A DNA stretch of 7,712 bases from Acidobacteriota bacterium (GCA_031254095.1 JAIRVC010000159.1:1-7712), one strand, 5' to 3'; numbered from the stretch's first letter, positions 1 to 6,275 are shown. Made by a program: numbers and translations. The notes: generated by a model not told the origin, from the sequence alone.

Positions 1-11
1 TGCGTATTTCA

Positions 12-91
12 GGGCTGAAAGCCCGTAATAAACAGCACAGGGTGAAGCCCTGTGTTTTCGGATAAATATAAAATCCAAGCCCTGAAAGGGC
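12..91. repeat. Cluster of three short palindromes (REP-like)
   Basis: Three small hairpins stand in a row. The first has arms 12-16 and 20-24 (GGGCT/AGCCC, loop GAA). The second has arms 36-42 and 48-54 (CACAGGG/CCCTGTG, loop TGAAG). The third has arms 79-83 and 87-91 (GCCCT/AGGGC, loop GAA). They share a CAGGGC-type core in alternating orientation, as REP-like intergenic repeats do. The second is followed by TTTT on the plus strand. The third, read on the minus strand, is followed by a T-rich stretch and could act as a weak terminator for the ilvE-cyclophilin operon. The palindromes are directly visible; the REP-like and terminator roles are inferred. Confidence 0.6.
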
Positions 92-179
92 GCAATCTGA
101 CAGGTTTTGCAATTACCTCTGAGGATATTTTTCGTGTCCATTCGTGGTTTTGGAAAATCCGGGTTTTCGGAGGTTGCCT

Positions 180-692
180 CTACAGTTCACCGCAGTCGGA
201 TATAGTAATTTTCACCTGCGTCCGGCCTGATTGCGTACCGTAGCTTTCCATGGTTTTGACGACATCCATTCCTTCAACCACGGAACCGAAAACGACATGG
301 CGGCCGTCAAGCCACGGCGTCGGTATGGTGCAGATGAAAAACTGCGATCCGTTGGTGTCCGGTCCGGCATTGGCCATGCTCAGGATTCCAGGCACGGCGT
401 GCTTCAGCGTGAAGTTTTCATCGGCAAATTTTTCTCCGTAGATGGATTTGCCGCCGGTTCCGTTGTGATTGGTGAAGTCGCCGCCCTGGCACATGAATTC
501 GGGAATGATCCGGTGGAAAGACGAATCTTTATATCCAAAGCCTTTTTCGCCGGTACACAGGGCGCGGAAATTTTCAGCCGTTTGCGGCGCAACGTCGGAT
601 CGCAATTCAAACACAACGCGGCCGATAGGGGCGTCGTTGGCGGAAATATCCATAAAACAGCGGGGCAGTCCGGTTTTTTCTGTATCGCTCAT
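180..692 (-). CDS. Cyclophilin-type peptidyl-prolyl cis-trans isomerase, eukaryote-like
   Basis: This 170-residue protein would catalyse cis-trans isomerisation of X-Pro bonds and so assist protein folding. It has no signal peptide, so it is probably cytosolic. The single cyclophilin domain covers about residues 11-170. The known active-site positions of human cyclophilin A all have counterparts at a constant offset of six: R61, F66, Q69, Q117, F119, W127 and H132. The motifs [17 protein letters not shown] (57-73) and NGSQFFICT (114-122) are typical. The CTGEKG segment (46-51), characteristic of eukaryotic cyclophilins, is present, whereas E. coli PpiA and PpiB lack it. W127 matches the tryptophan linked to cyclosporin sensitivity. 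The ATG start is supported by AAGGAGCT at 703-710, 10 bases upstream. It lies 32 bases after ilvE on the same strand, suggesting co-transcription, although no functional link is evident. Confidence 0.95.
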   Translation of the reverse strand: MSDTEKTGLPRCFMDISANDAPIGRVVFELRSDVAPQTAENFRALCTGEKGFGYKDSSFHRIIPEFMCQGGDFTNHNGTGGKSIYGEKFADENFTLKHAVPGILSMANAGPDTNGSQFFICTIPTPWLDGRHVVFGSVVEGMDVVKTMESYGTQSGRTQVKITISDCGEL

Positions 693-724
693 TATATTAG
701 TTAGCTCCTTTATCTTTTATTAAT

Positions 725-1792
725 TTACAACGGGACTTCGCATGTCCAGCCGAATGGATCGGGCAGGCTGCCCCATTGAATGCCGGTAAGCGTGTCGTAG
801 AGTTTTCGTGACAATGGGCCGATGCCGCCGTCGCCTACGCAAAGCAGTTCGCCGTTTATGCTGAAAGCGCCGATGGGAGAAATTACCGCCGCCGTTCCCG
901 TGCCGAACGACTCGCGCAGATCGCCCGACCGCGCGGCGGAATAAAGTTCGTCAATGGATATGCGGCGTTCTGAAACCTTGACGTTCCATGAACGCAGCAG
1001 TTCCATCACGGAAGACCGCGTGACGCCGGGAAGAATGCTGCCGCCCAGTTCCGGCGTGATTACTTCATCGCCGATCATAAACATCACGTTCATCGTGCCG
1101 ACTTCCTCAATGTATTTCTTTTCAACTCCGTCCAGCCAGAGAACCTGCGTGAAGCCGAGTTTTTCGGCTTTTTTCTGCGCTATGAGGGATGACGCGTAGT
1201 TGCCGCCGCATTTCGTAAAACCCGTCCCGCCTCTAACGGCGCGGATATATTCGTCTTCAAGGTAAATCCTGACGGGATTCAGCCCTTCAGGGTAATACGC
1301 GCCGACCGGACTCGCGATAATAAACATCTGGAACTGCCTTGAAACGCGCACGCCGATATGCGGCTCGTTGGCGATCATAACCGGACGTAGATAAAGCGAG
1401 GTATCGGCTTGCCGCGGAATCCAGTCCTGCTCCGTCCGGACAAACACTTTGAGCGCTTCAAGGAAATCGTTCTCCGGGAAATCGGGCATACAGATACGGG
1501 TGGCCGAGGAATTAAGACGCCGGGCGTTCTCCATCGGGCGAAAAAGCAGGACGCGTCCGTCTTTCGCGGCGTATGCTTTAAGCCCCTCGAACACTTCCAT
1601 GGCGTAATGAAGCACCATTGCGGCCGGGTCAAGCGAAATTGGAGCGTATGGAACCACGCGTAAATCATGCCAGCCGGAGCCTTCCGTATAATCCGCGACA
1701 AACATGTGGTCCGTGTAGTATCGCCCGAATGACAGATTATCCCAGTCGGGCTTTGCTTTGGGCAGGCTCGTTCGTTCAACTCTGATATCCAT
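725..1792 (-). CDS. ilvE: Branched-chain amino acid aminotransferase
   Basis: This 355-residue, PLP-dependent fold-type IV aminotransferase would interconvert leucine, isoleucine and valine with their 2-oxo acids, using 2-oxoglutarate/glutamate. It is the last step of branched-chain amino acid synthesis and the first of their breakdown. The PLP lysine is K194 in GFTKCGGNYASSL (191-203), the position known from mitochondrial BCAT and E. coli IlvE. Other family signatures are AMEVFEGLKAY (64-74), QVLWLDG (216-222), EEVGTMNVMF (229-238), SILPGVTRSSV (252-262) and FGTGTAAVISPIG (296-308), the last matching the cofactor-phosphate binding loop. Length and motifs fit the longer BCAT subgroup (about 340-370 residues) found in Bacillus, Bacteroides and eukaryotes, rather than the shorter E. 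coli type. The ATG start is preceded by AAGGAG at 1801-1806 with an 8-base spacer. It is the first gene of a minus-strand pair with the cyclophilin. No confident promoter was found for it. Confidence 0.96.
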   Translation of the reverse strand: MDIRVERTSLPKAKPDWDNLSFGRYYTDHMFVADYTEGSGWHDLRVVPYAPISLDPAAMVLHYAMEVFEGLKAYAAKDGRVLLFRPMENARRLNSSATRICMPDFPENDFLEALKVFVRTEQDWIPRQADTSLYLRPVMIANEPHIGVRVSRQFQMFIIASPVGAYYPEGLNPVRIYLEDEYIRAVRGGTGFTKCGGNYASSLIAQKKAEKLGFTQVLWLDGVEKKYIEEVGTMNVMFMIGDEVITPELGGSILPGVTRSSVMELLRSWNVKVSERRISIDELYSAARSGDLRESFGTGTAAVISPIGAFSINGELLCVGDGGIGPLSRKLYDTLTGIQWGSLPDPFGWTCEVPL

Positions 1793-1939
1793 TAAAACAA
1801 CTCCTTCAGGTTTAAGCTACTCCGCTCCGTGGCAAGCCTTTAAAACATAGATCACTAATTTACTACGTTTACGGCTAAATAAGAAGGGATGAGAAAAATT
1901 TTGAATGCGTCGCGGTTCATCTCTTATGGATTTTTATTC

Positions 1940-1968
1940 TTGTCATAAAAATTATTCTTGAGTAAAAT
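1940..1968 (+). promoter_or_regulatory. Predicted sigma70-type promoter of the GNAT/DUF2156 operon
   Basis: TTGTCA at 1940-1945 (5 of 6 to the -35 consensus) and TAAAAT at 1963-1968 (5 of 6 to the -10 consensus) are separated by exactly 17 bases in an AT-rich region. Transcription would start near 1975. That leaves a leader of roughly 90 bases before the ATG at 2064, and the leader would contain the half-repeat at 1991-2052. The match is visible in the sequence; activity is inferred. Confidence 0.6.
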
Positions 1969-1990
1969 TTTTAGTTTGTTTTCATAACTG

Positions 1991-2052
1991 GGAATCTTTT
2001 AAAAACTCCAAAATCAAGGCTTGCGGCCGATCCAAAAGCGGAGTTTATATTT
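1991..2052 (+). repeat. Half copy of the dispersed hairpin element
   Basis: Positions 2001-2052 match the reverse complement of 6948-6999 at 47 of 52 positions without gaps. Positions 1991-2000 are a degenerate version of that element's end (GGAATCTTTT against GGGACCTCT). The motif GCGGCCGATCCAAAA (2023-2037) also matches the left arm of the full element, at 6919-6933. The copy can fold weakly on its own through AAACTCC (2003-2009) and GGAGTTT (2040-2046). It lies between the predicted promoter and the GNAT start, so it would be transcribed as leader RNA. No open reading frame is associated with it. Confidence 0.7.
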
Positions 2053-2063
2053 TCGGCAACCGA

Positions 2064-2477
2064 ATGACAGTGGTATTTGAAGCGGTAGACGCGGCGCCCT
2101 TTGAGGAAATTGTCGAGTTATACAAATCCGCAGGCTGGTGGCACGACGATCCGGAGGCGCGCTCCGTTATACCGGCCATGATTCGCGGCAGTTTCCGTTT
2201 CATGGTTGCGCGTCTGCCGGAAGGACGCATCGTCGGCATGGCGCGCGTGATTTCAGACGGTTACAGCGACGCTTATATTCAGGATGTCGTGGTGCTGCCG
2301 TCTTACCGAAAGCAGGGAATAGGACGCGAGCTTATTCGCCGTCTCACGGAATATTGCGTTGCCCGGAAAATAGGCTGGATCGGACTTGTCGCGGAACCTG
2401 GAACTCAGAAATTTTACGAAGAACTTGGTTACGGGCCGCTGGCCGGTTATCAGCCAATGCTCTATGGCAAGCATTAA
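2064..2477 (+). CDS. GNAT-family N-acetyltransferase
   Basis: This 137-residue protein is a single GNAT domain, which would transfer the acetyl group of acetyl-CoA to an amine. Strands and motif A run from about residue 66 (GYSDAYIQDVVVLPSY) into the acetyl-CoA loop RKQGIGREL (82-90), which fits the Q/R-x-x-G-x-G/A signature. KFYEELGYGPL (116-126) is the usual C-terminal motif B. The N-terminal part (ELYKSAGWWHDDPE, 18-31) resembles small GNATs of the COG0454 type, so the substrate cannot be named. No strong Shine-Dalgarno site precedes the ATG. No upstream ATG, GTG or TTG occurs in frame for at least 60 bases, so this start is preferred. The stop TAA directly abuts the next ATG (TAAATG), which implies co-transcription and probably translational coupling with the DUF2156 gene. 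Confidence 0.9.
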   Translation: MTVVFEAVDAAPFEEIVELYKSAGWWHDDPEARSVIPAMIRGSFRFMVARLPEGRIVGMARVISDGYSDAYIQDVVVLPSYRKQGIGRELIRRLTEYCVARKIGWIGLVAEPGTQKFYEELGYGPLAGYQPMLYGKH

Positions 2478-3401
2478 ATGAACAGTTTTTCCTACCTCGG
2501 TTTTGATTTTCTTCCCGTTTGCCGGGAAAACCAGGAAGCGGTTTCTTCCTTTCTCCGAAAACATCCTCAGCCGCTTTGCGGCTACACCCACGCGACGCTG
2601 GAGGCGTGGAGGGCGTTTGTTTTTTACGATCGGGGATCGCGCGCGCCTGAAACCATGCTCTTTGCCTACAGGCCTGTCCTCGACGCGCCGCCGATTCTTT
2701 TACAGCCGGTCGGCGTTTTATCTCCAGATTTTCAGGATCGCATTTTCCGTGAAGCGGAGGGGCTTGGTTATCCGCTGAAAATCTTCGGCGTGAACGGACG
2801 CTTCCTTGAAAGGCATCCTGAATTTGCCGCCCGGTTTTCAGTGCGCGATGAACGGAATTACGCCAATTATGTATATCGCGCCGAAGACCTGGCAAAGCTG
2901 CACGGGCGAAAATACTCCAAGAAACGAAATTTGATTTCACAGGCGCGAAGCCAATATTCCTGGCAGGCGCATCCGCTTGCCGAAGATATGGCGGATAGCT
3001 GTTTCGCCGTGCTTGAATCCATAAGGGCTGAAGAGAATCCGGTAATAGAAGGAATGTCCGAACGGGAACTTATCGCGCTTGAAACCACCCTGCGAAATTT
3101 CCGGCGGCTTGAACAACAGGGTCTTCTGATCACGGTCGAAGGGCGTCCCGCGGCGTTTTCAATTTTCGAGGCCATCAATTCGACAACGGCGACGATTCAT
3201 TTCGAGAGAGCGCTGCGGAGCTACAAAGGGCTGTATCAGGTTATTAATCAGGAAACGGCCCGTGTCATTGAAGCTCAGGGGTTTGAGTTTATCAACCGGG
3301 AGGAAGACGTTGGAGACGCCGGTCTGCGCACAGCAAAACTATCCTATTATCCATTCGAACTCATAACGGCGTGGGAGCTGACTTTCGGGGTTCCCTTTTA
3401 A
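2478..3401 (+). CDS. DUF2156-family protein (LPG_synthase_C / GNAT-like fold)
   Basis: This 307-residue protein belongs to the DUF2156 family, related to the catalytic C-terminal domain of phosphatidylglycerol lysyltransferase (MprF), which has tandem GNAT-like folds and uses aminoacyl-tRNA. Two family motifs are clear. YVYRAEDLAKLHGRKYSKKR (131-150) is followed by N151. INREEDVGDAGLRTAKLSYY (272-291) is the C-terminal signature. No transmembrane segment or signal peptide is visible, so unlike MprF it lacks the membrane flippase part and is probably soluble. Stand-alone members are common in bacteria and largely uncharacterised. A role in amino-acid transfer to a lipid or other acceptor is only family inference. 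The start directly follows the GNAT stop and has no own Shine-Dalgarno site, so re-initiation after the upstream gene is likely. Confidence 0.85.
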   Translation: MNSFSYLGFDFLPVCRENQEAVSSFLRKHPQPLCGYTHATLEAWRAFVFYDRGSRAPETMLFAYRPVLDAPPILLQPVGVLSPDFQDRIFREAEGLGYPLKIFGVNGRFLERHPEFAARFSVRDERNYANYVYRAEDLAKLHGRKYSKKRNLISQARSQYSWQAHPLAEDMADSCFAVLESIRAEENPVIEGMSERELIALETTLRNFRRLEQQGLLITVEGRPAAFSIFEAINSTTATIHFERALRSYKGLYQVINQETARVIEAQGFEFINREEDVGDAGLRTAKLSYYPFELITAWELTFGVPF

Positions 3402-3482
3402 TGAGGGGCGGCAATCGCTCTAATCGCCTTTACACGCCGGAGATTTTGGTTTACACTTTATCTTTTGCCGAGGAATTGACAT

Positions 3483-3821
3483 ATGAATAAAAGGGAACTC
3501 AAGAAATTTAAAATCGCGCTTGAGGAAAAACGTGATGCCATTGTCAATGCAACCGGCAAAAAACCGCACTGGGAAAACATGGCCGACACGCGGCACGGCG
3601 ATTTTGTGGATCAGGCCAGCGATGACAATGAAATTCATGTAAACCTCAAGTTGCTCCAGACGGACGCCAAACTGCTGCGAGCCATTGAAGCCGCGATTGA
3701 ACGGATTGAAAACGGCGGATATGGCGTCTGCGCTTCCTGCGGCGGGGAAATCAGCCTAGCGCGTTTGAACGCCGTTCCCTGGACATCCGTCTGTATCGCC
3801 TGCAAGGAAAAATCCGCCTAG
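3483..3821 (+). CDS. TraR/DksA-family C4 zinc-finger protein
   Basis: This 112-residue protein has the DksA/TraR layout: an N-terminal helical region (1-77), then a C-terminal zinc finger with C83, C86, C104 and C107 (CASC and CIAC). The segment DFVDQASDDNE (40-50) keeps the DxxDxA pattern (D40, D43, A45). In E. coli DksA this pattern forms the coiled-coil tip that enters the RNA polymerase secondary channel. The tip signature suggests a real transcription factor acting on RNA polymerase, perhaps with ppGpp, rather than a degenerate homologue. It is shorter than E. coli DksA (151 residues) and longer than F-plasmid TraR (73), similar to the YocK/YteA-like or general DksA/TraR group. The ATG is preceded by GAGGA (3470-3474) with an 8-base spacer. 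It may be read with the upstream pair (81-base gap) or alone. Confidence 0.92.
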   Translation: MNKRELKKFKIALEEKRDAIVNATGKKPHWENMADTRHGDFVDQASDDNEIHVNLKLLQTDAKLLRAIEAAIERIENGGYGVCASCGGEISLARLNAVPWTSVCIACKEKSA

Positions 3822-4126
3822 AGAAACGCAAGGCCGCCTCATGACAGCCTGACATGGAAACGCTGTCGCGCTAAGAATGCGGATATCCCCGTCCGCTTGA
3901 AAATTTCCAATAAACACAGAACCACGAATTAAACCGCCTCACGGCGGCCAGTGGTTAGTGATCAGCGATTGTTGTAAATGATCGCGACGGCCGCTATAGA
4001 GAAACCGCCCGCGTTTCAATGGCGGCGATTTTCAAAACTTTTACGGCGCGCCCTCATGTCAACGATTCTCTGGAATTGATCTGTCGTGTATAGTATCTGT
4101 TGCGTTTTTTTGAGGCGGAGGAAAAA
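3822..4126. other. Intergenic region with repeat fragments and small hairpins
   Basis: No supported gene is present in these 305 bases. Visible structures are a short hairpin with arms GCGGA/TCCGC at 3880-3896, a repeat-like fragment AACCACGAAT (3920-3929) that is the reverse complement of 140-149, and a hairpin CCGCC-TCAC-GGCGG near 3934-3947. Next comes the fragment AGTGGTTAGTGATCAG (3950-3965). None of the hairpins is followed by a convincing T-run, so no terminator is called for the DksA-like gene. No promoter with good -35 and -10 boxes was found before the adenosyltransferase; TATAGT at 4089-4094 lacks a suitable -35 box. A 33-codon open frame at 3978-4079 has no ribosome-binding site or recognisable sequence and is not called. 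Confidence 0.55.
4117..4121 (+). promoter_or_regulatory. Ribosome binding site fixing the TTG start of the adenosyltransferase
   Basis: GGAGG at 4117-4121 lies 5 bases before the TTG at 4127. It decides the start. An earlier in-frame TTG at 4100 has no Shine-Dalgarno site and would add nine residues ahead of the conserved TRIYTRTGDKG beginning of this family. Confidence 0.8.
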
Positions 4127-4672
4127 TTGACCAGAATCTATACGCGAACGGGAGACAAGGGTACCACAGGTCTTGTAGGCGGAGGCCGCGTGCCTAAAGA
4201 CTCGCCTGTCATTGAAACCGGCGGAGATATTGACGAACTCAGCTCCCTTATTGGAGTAGCGCGATCCATGCCGCTCCCGGACGGCGCAGACATGATTTTG
4301 CACGCGGTTCAGGAACGGCTGCTTCTTATAGGCATTGTGATTGCAACTCCGGAAGGCGTAAACACGCAGATCACAATAATCCGCGGCGAAGACATAATGA
4401 AACTCGAAGAACAGATTGACGCGCTGCAAAGCAAACTGCCTCCGCTTGATCGTTTCATTCTGCCGGGAGGCTCGCCAGCGGGGGCGCATCTGCATCTGGC
4501 CCGCGCGGTCGCGCGTCGGGTTGAGCGCCGGTGCATAGCCTTGTCCAGAACTTGCGCGGTCGCGCCGGAATTAATCCGCTGGCTTAACAGGCTTTCCGAC
4601 ATGCTCTTTGCGCTGGCGCGATTTGTAAATCTCAAGCAGTCCGTTATTGAGGAAAGCTCGGATGTTTCGTGA
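4127..4672 (+). CDS. pduO: PduO-type cob(I)alamin adenosyltransferase
   Basis: This 181-residue enzyme would transfer the 5'-deoxyadenosyl group of ATP to reduced corrinoid, making adenosylcobalamin (B12 coenzyme) in the cytoplasm. Residues 3-20 (RIYTRTGDKGTTGLVGGG) form the N-terminal ATP-binding signature, which normally begins within a few residues of the start. GDIDELSSLIG (33-43) corresponds to the GDvDELNSxiG motif, with serine in the usual asparagine place. FILPGGS (110-116), ARAVARRVERR (125-135) and WLNRLSDMLF (152-161) complete the family signatures, including the conserved arginines and glutamate of RRVER. The protein resembles human MMAB and bacterial PduO, not the CobA/BtuR type. 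Translation is set to TTG 4127 because of the GGAGG site. The LysR gene follows after 28 bases on the same strand. No B12-dependent enzyme or other corrinoid gene is in view except possibly the phosphatase two genes downstream. Confidence 0.93.
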   Translation: MTRIYTRTGDKGTTGLVGGGRVPKDSPVIETGGDIDELSSLIGVARSMPLPDGADMILHAVQERLLLIGIVIATPEGVNTQITIIRGEDIMKLEEQIDALQSKLPPLDRFILPGGSPAGAHLHLARAVARRVERRCIALSRTCAVAPELIRWLNRLSDMLFALARFVNLKQSVIEESSDVS

Positions 4673-4700
4673 TGTTAAATAAGGAAGCGTAGAGTATTTT

Positions 4701-5591
4701 ATGCAAATCGAAACCCTGAAAGTTTTTTGCGACCTGGTGGAAAGCCGGAGCTTTTCCCGCGCCGCGGCGCGCAATTCCATCACGCAGTCAGCGGTCAGCC
4801 AGCAGGTTAAAAATCTTGAATCGCGCTTTAAAACCCAGTTGCTGCGCCGGGACGGTAAAACAGTTTTGCCAACGCCGGCGGGGCGGCTGTTTTATGAGCG
4901 ATCGCGGACGATTCTGGAAAGTTTCGAGCAGATGCAGCTCGAAATAAAATCCATCGGCCAGGACATGGTCGGAAGCCTGCGCGTGGCGACCATTTACAGC
5001 GTGGGACTGTACGAAATCTCGGTGGTGGTAAAGAGTTTTTTAAAGCAATATCCTAAAGTCAAGCTTCATGTGGAATACAGCAAGGGCGCACGCGTTTACG
5101 AGGATTGCCTGCAGGGCGTCATTGATCTCGGCATCGTAACATATCCCGAACCTCGCAGGGGAATCCGTGTTATTCCGCTTCCCGCCGACCAGCTTATCCT
5201 TATCTGCGCGCCCAGCCATCCGCTGGCCAAAAGGCGGCAAATCGACATACGGCAGTTAAACGGTGAAAATTACATTGCGTTTGAAAAAGGTCTGGCCAGC
5301 CAGCGGGCGCTGGATCAGATTTTCCGTGAATACGATATCGAGGTGAACACCGTTATGGAGTTTGACAATATCGAAACGATCAAGCGCAGCGTTGAAATCG
5401 GCGCGGGCGTTTCCATCGTGCCGTTGCCAAGCGTTCAAAAAGAGGTGCAGAACGGACTTTTGGAACAGATAGGGTTTACCGACAAGAGCTTTTACAGGCC
5501 GTTGGGGATTATTGTGCGCACAAAGGCGCCTGTCAGCCCCGCCGCCCGGAAATTTATCGAATTGATGCAGAATCCTCAAAAGGGTTCCTGA
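4701..5591 (+). CDS. LysR-type transcriptional regulator
   Basis: This 296-residue protein has the full two-domain LTTR layout. A winged helix-turn-helix covers residues 1-62, with the DNA-recognition segment SFSRAAARNSITQSAVSQQV (17-36) and the wing region LLRRDGKTVLPTPAG (47-61). A linker helix leads to a periplasmic-binding-protein-like effector domain (about 91-292) that starts at GSLRVATIYSVG and includes DLGIVTYPE (142-150) and HPLAKRR (173-179). The effector domain resembles the CysB/CysL/CbbR branch in general form, but the ligand cannot be assigned. AAGGAAG (4681-4687) is the likely Shine-Dalgarno site, although 13 bases from the ATG is rather far. Most LTTRs are divergent from their targets; here the gene is co-directional with both neighbours (28 bases after the adenosyltransferase, 19 before the phosphatase). 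It may therefore regulate its own operon. Confidence 0.93.
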   Translation: MQIETLKVFCDLVESRSFSRAAARNSITQSAVSQQVKNLESRFKTQLLRRDGKTVLPTPAGRLFYERSRTILESFEQMQLEIKSIGQDMVGSLRVATIYSVGLYEISVVVKSFLKQYPKVKLHVEYSKGARVYEDCLQGVIDLGIVTYPEPRRGIRVIPLPADQLILICAPSHPLAKRRQIDIRQLNGENYIAFEKGLASQRALDQIFREYDIEVNTVMEFDNIETIKRSVEIGAGVSIVPLPSVQKEVQNGLLEQIGFTDKSFYRPLGIIVRTKAPVSPAARKFIELMQNPQKGS

Positions 5592-5610
5592 TTTCGGATG
5601 GAACTGTTTT

Positions 5611-6246
5611 ATGTCTCTGCGGCTGTTTATTGTTCGCCACGGCGAGACGGCCGAAAACGCAAGAATGGCGTATCTCGGCTTGCGCGACGAACCGTTGAAC
5701 GAAACCGGACGGCGGCAGGCTGAATGCGCGGCCGAAGCTTTATCGCGGATTAAAATCAGGCTGATTGCTTCGAGTCCGCTCCGCCGCTCCGCCGATACCG
5801 CCGCCCGCATACAAGCGGCTTCCGGGGCGGAATTCCGAAAAGACGATCGCCTCAGGGAGGGTTCCTTTGGCGACTGGGAAGGGCTGACCCGCGGCGAGGT
5901 GCTGAATCGCGGCGGGCGGGACGCGGAACTCCTTCTGCAATGGGAGGAAAACCCCTCCATCGCGCCTCCCGGCGGAGAATCTGGCGAGGATGTTCGCCGG
6001 CGCGTGGTTGGCCTCGTGGAAAATCTGGCTGAGGAATTTTCAGGCGCTTCCGTGGTGCTGGTGAGCCATGTCGGTCCGATTAAGGCGTTGCTTTCAGCGG
6101 CTTTAGGAATTACGTCAGGCGCTTCGCGCCGCCTGTTTCTGGATCCCGGAACAATAAGCGTCGTGGAATGGAGCGACCGGCCGATTGTACGGCTGTTTAA
6201 CAGCCATGCCCATTTTGGTTGGAATTCCGCCCGATGGATGGAGTAG
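5611..6246 (+). CDS. Histidine phosphatase family protein (CobC/phosphoglycerate mutase-like)
   Basis: This 211-residue protein is a branch-1 histidine phosphatase. The phospho-acceptor is H10 in VRHGET (8-13). Other active-site residues are R9, R59 in SSPLRRSADTA (54-64), E83 in LREGSFGDWEG (81-91) and H153 in VSHVGP (151-156). Length and motifs fit the CobC (alpha-ribazole phosphatase), GpmB-like and broad-specificity phosphatase subgroup. Sequence alone does not separate these. Proximity to a corrinoid adenosyltransferase favours alpha-ribazole-5'-phosphate as substrate in nucleotide-loop assembly, but proximity to export genes would equally allow a sugar phosphate. The ATG has only a weak upstream site (GGATGGA, 5596-5602). 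The gene begins 19 bases after the LysR stop and ends 29 bases before the GTG of the export gene. Confidence 0.9.
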   Translation: MSLRLFIVRHGETAENARMAYLGLRDEPLNETGRRQAECAAEALSRIKIRLIASSPLRRSADTAARIQAASGAEFRKDDRLREGSFGDWEGLTRGEVLNRGGRDAELLLQWEENPSIAPPGGESGEDVRRRVVGLVENLAEEFSGASVVLVSHVGPIKALLSAALGITSGASRRLFLDPGTISVVEWSDRPIVRLFNSHAHFGWNSARWME

Positions 6247-6262
6247 ACTGTAAAATTATTAC

Positions 6263-6270
6263 AGGGAGGG
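6263..6270 (+). promoter_or_regulatory. Ribosome binding site fixing the GTG start of the Wza-like gene
   Basis: AGGGAGGG lies 5 bases before GTG 6276. It rules out the longer in-frame reading from TTG 6219, which would overlap the phosphatase gene and push the signal peptide away from the N-terminus. Confidence 0.8.
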
Positions 6271-6275
6271 AAGCC

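Noticed and set aside
1..179. CRISPR array or leader at the left edge
   Set aside because: The palindromes differ in sequence and spacing, and there are no regular repeats with unique spacers.
231..704. A 157-codon plus-strand open frame opposite the cyclophilin
   Set aside because: The minus-strand cyclophilin has all catalytic residues and a ribosome binding site; the opposite frame has neither family motifs nor a ribosome binding site.
3450..3481. Promoter for the DksA-like gene (TTTACA at 3450 or TTGACA at 3476)
   Set aside because: No acceptable -10 box lies at the right distance from TTTACA, and TTGACA overlaps the gene's start region, so it cannot serve this gene.
3880..3896. Rho-independent terminator after the DksA-like gene
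   Set aside because: The GCGGA/TCCGC stem is only five base pairs and is followed by TTGAAAATTT, not a T-run.
3978..4079. A 33-codon open frame in the gap before the adenosyltransferase
   Set aside because: There is no Shine-Dalgarno site, no signal peptide or known motif, and it lies among repeat fragments.
3822..4126. Possible cobalamin riboswitch upstream of the adenosyltransferase
   Set aside because: I could not find the B12-box consensus or the expected paired elements. The CCACTG string in 3940-3960 is on the opposite strand and belongs to a repeat-like fragment.
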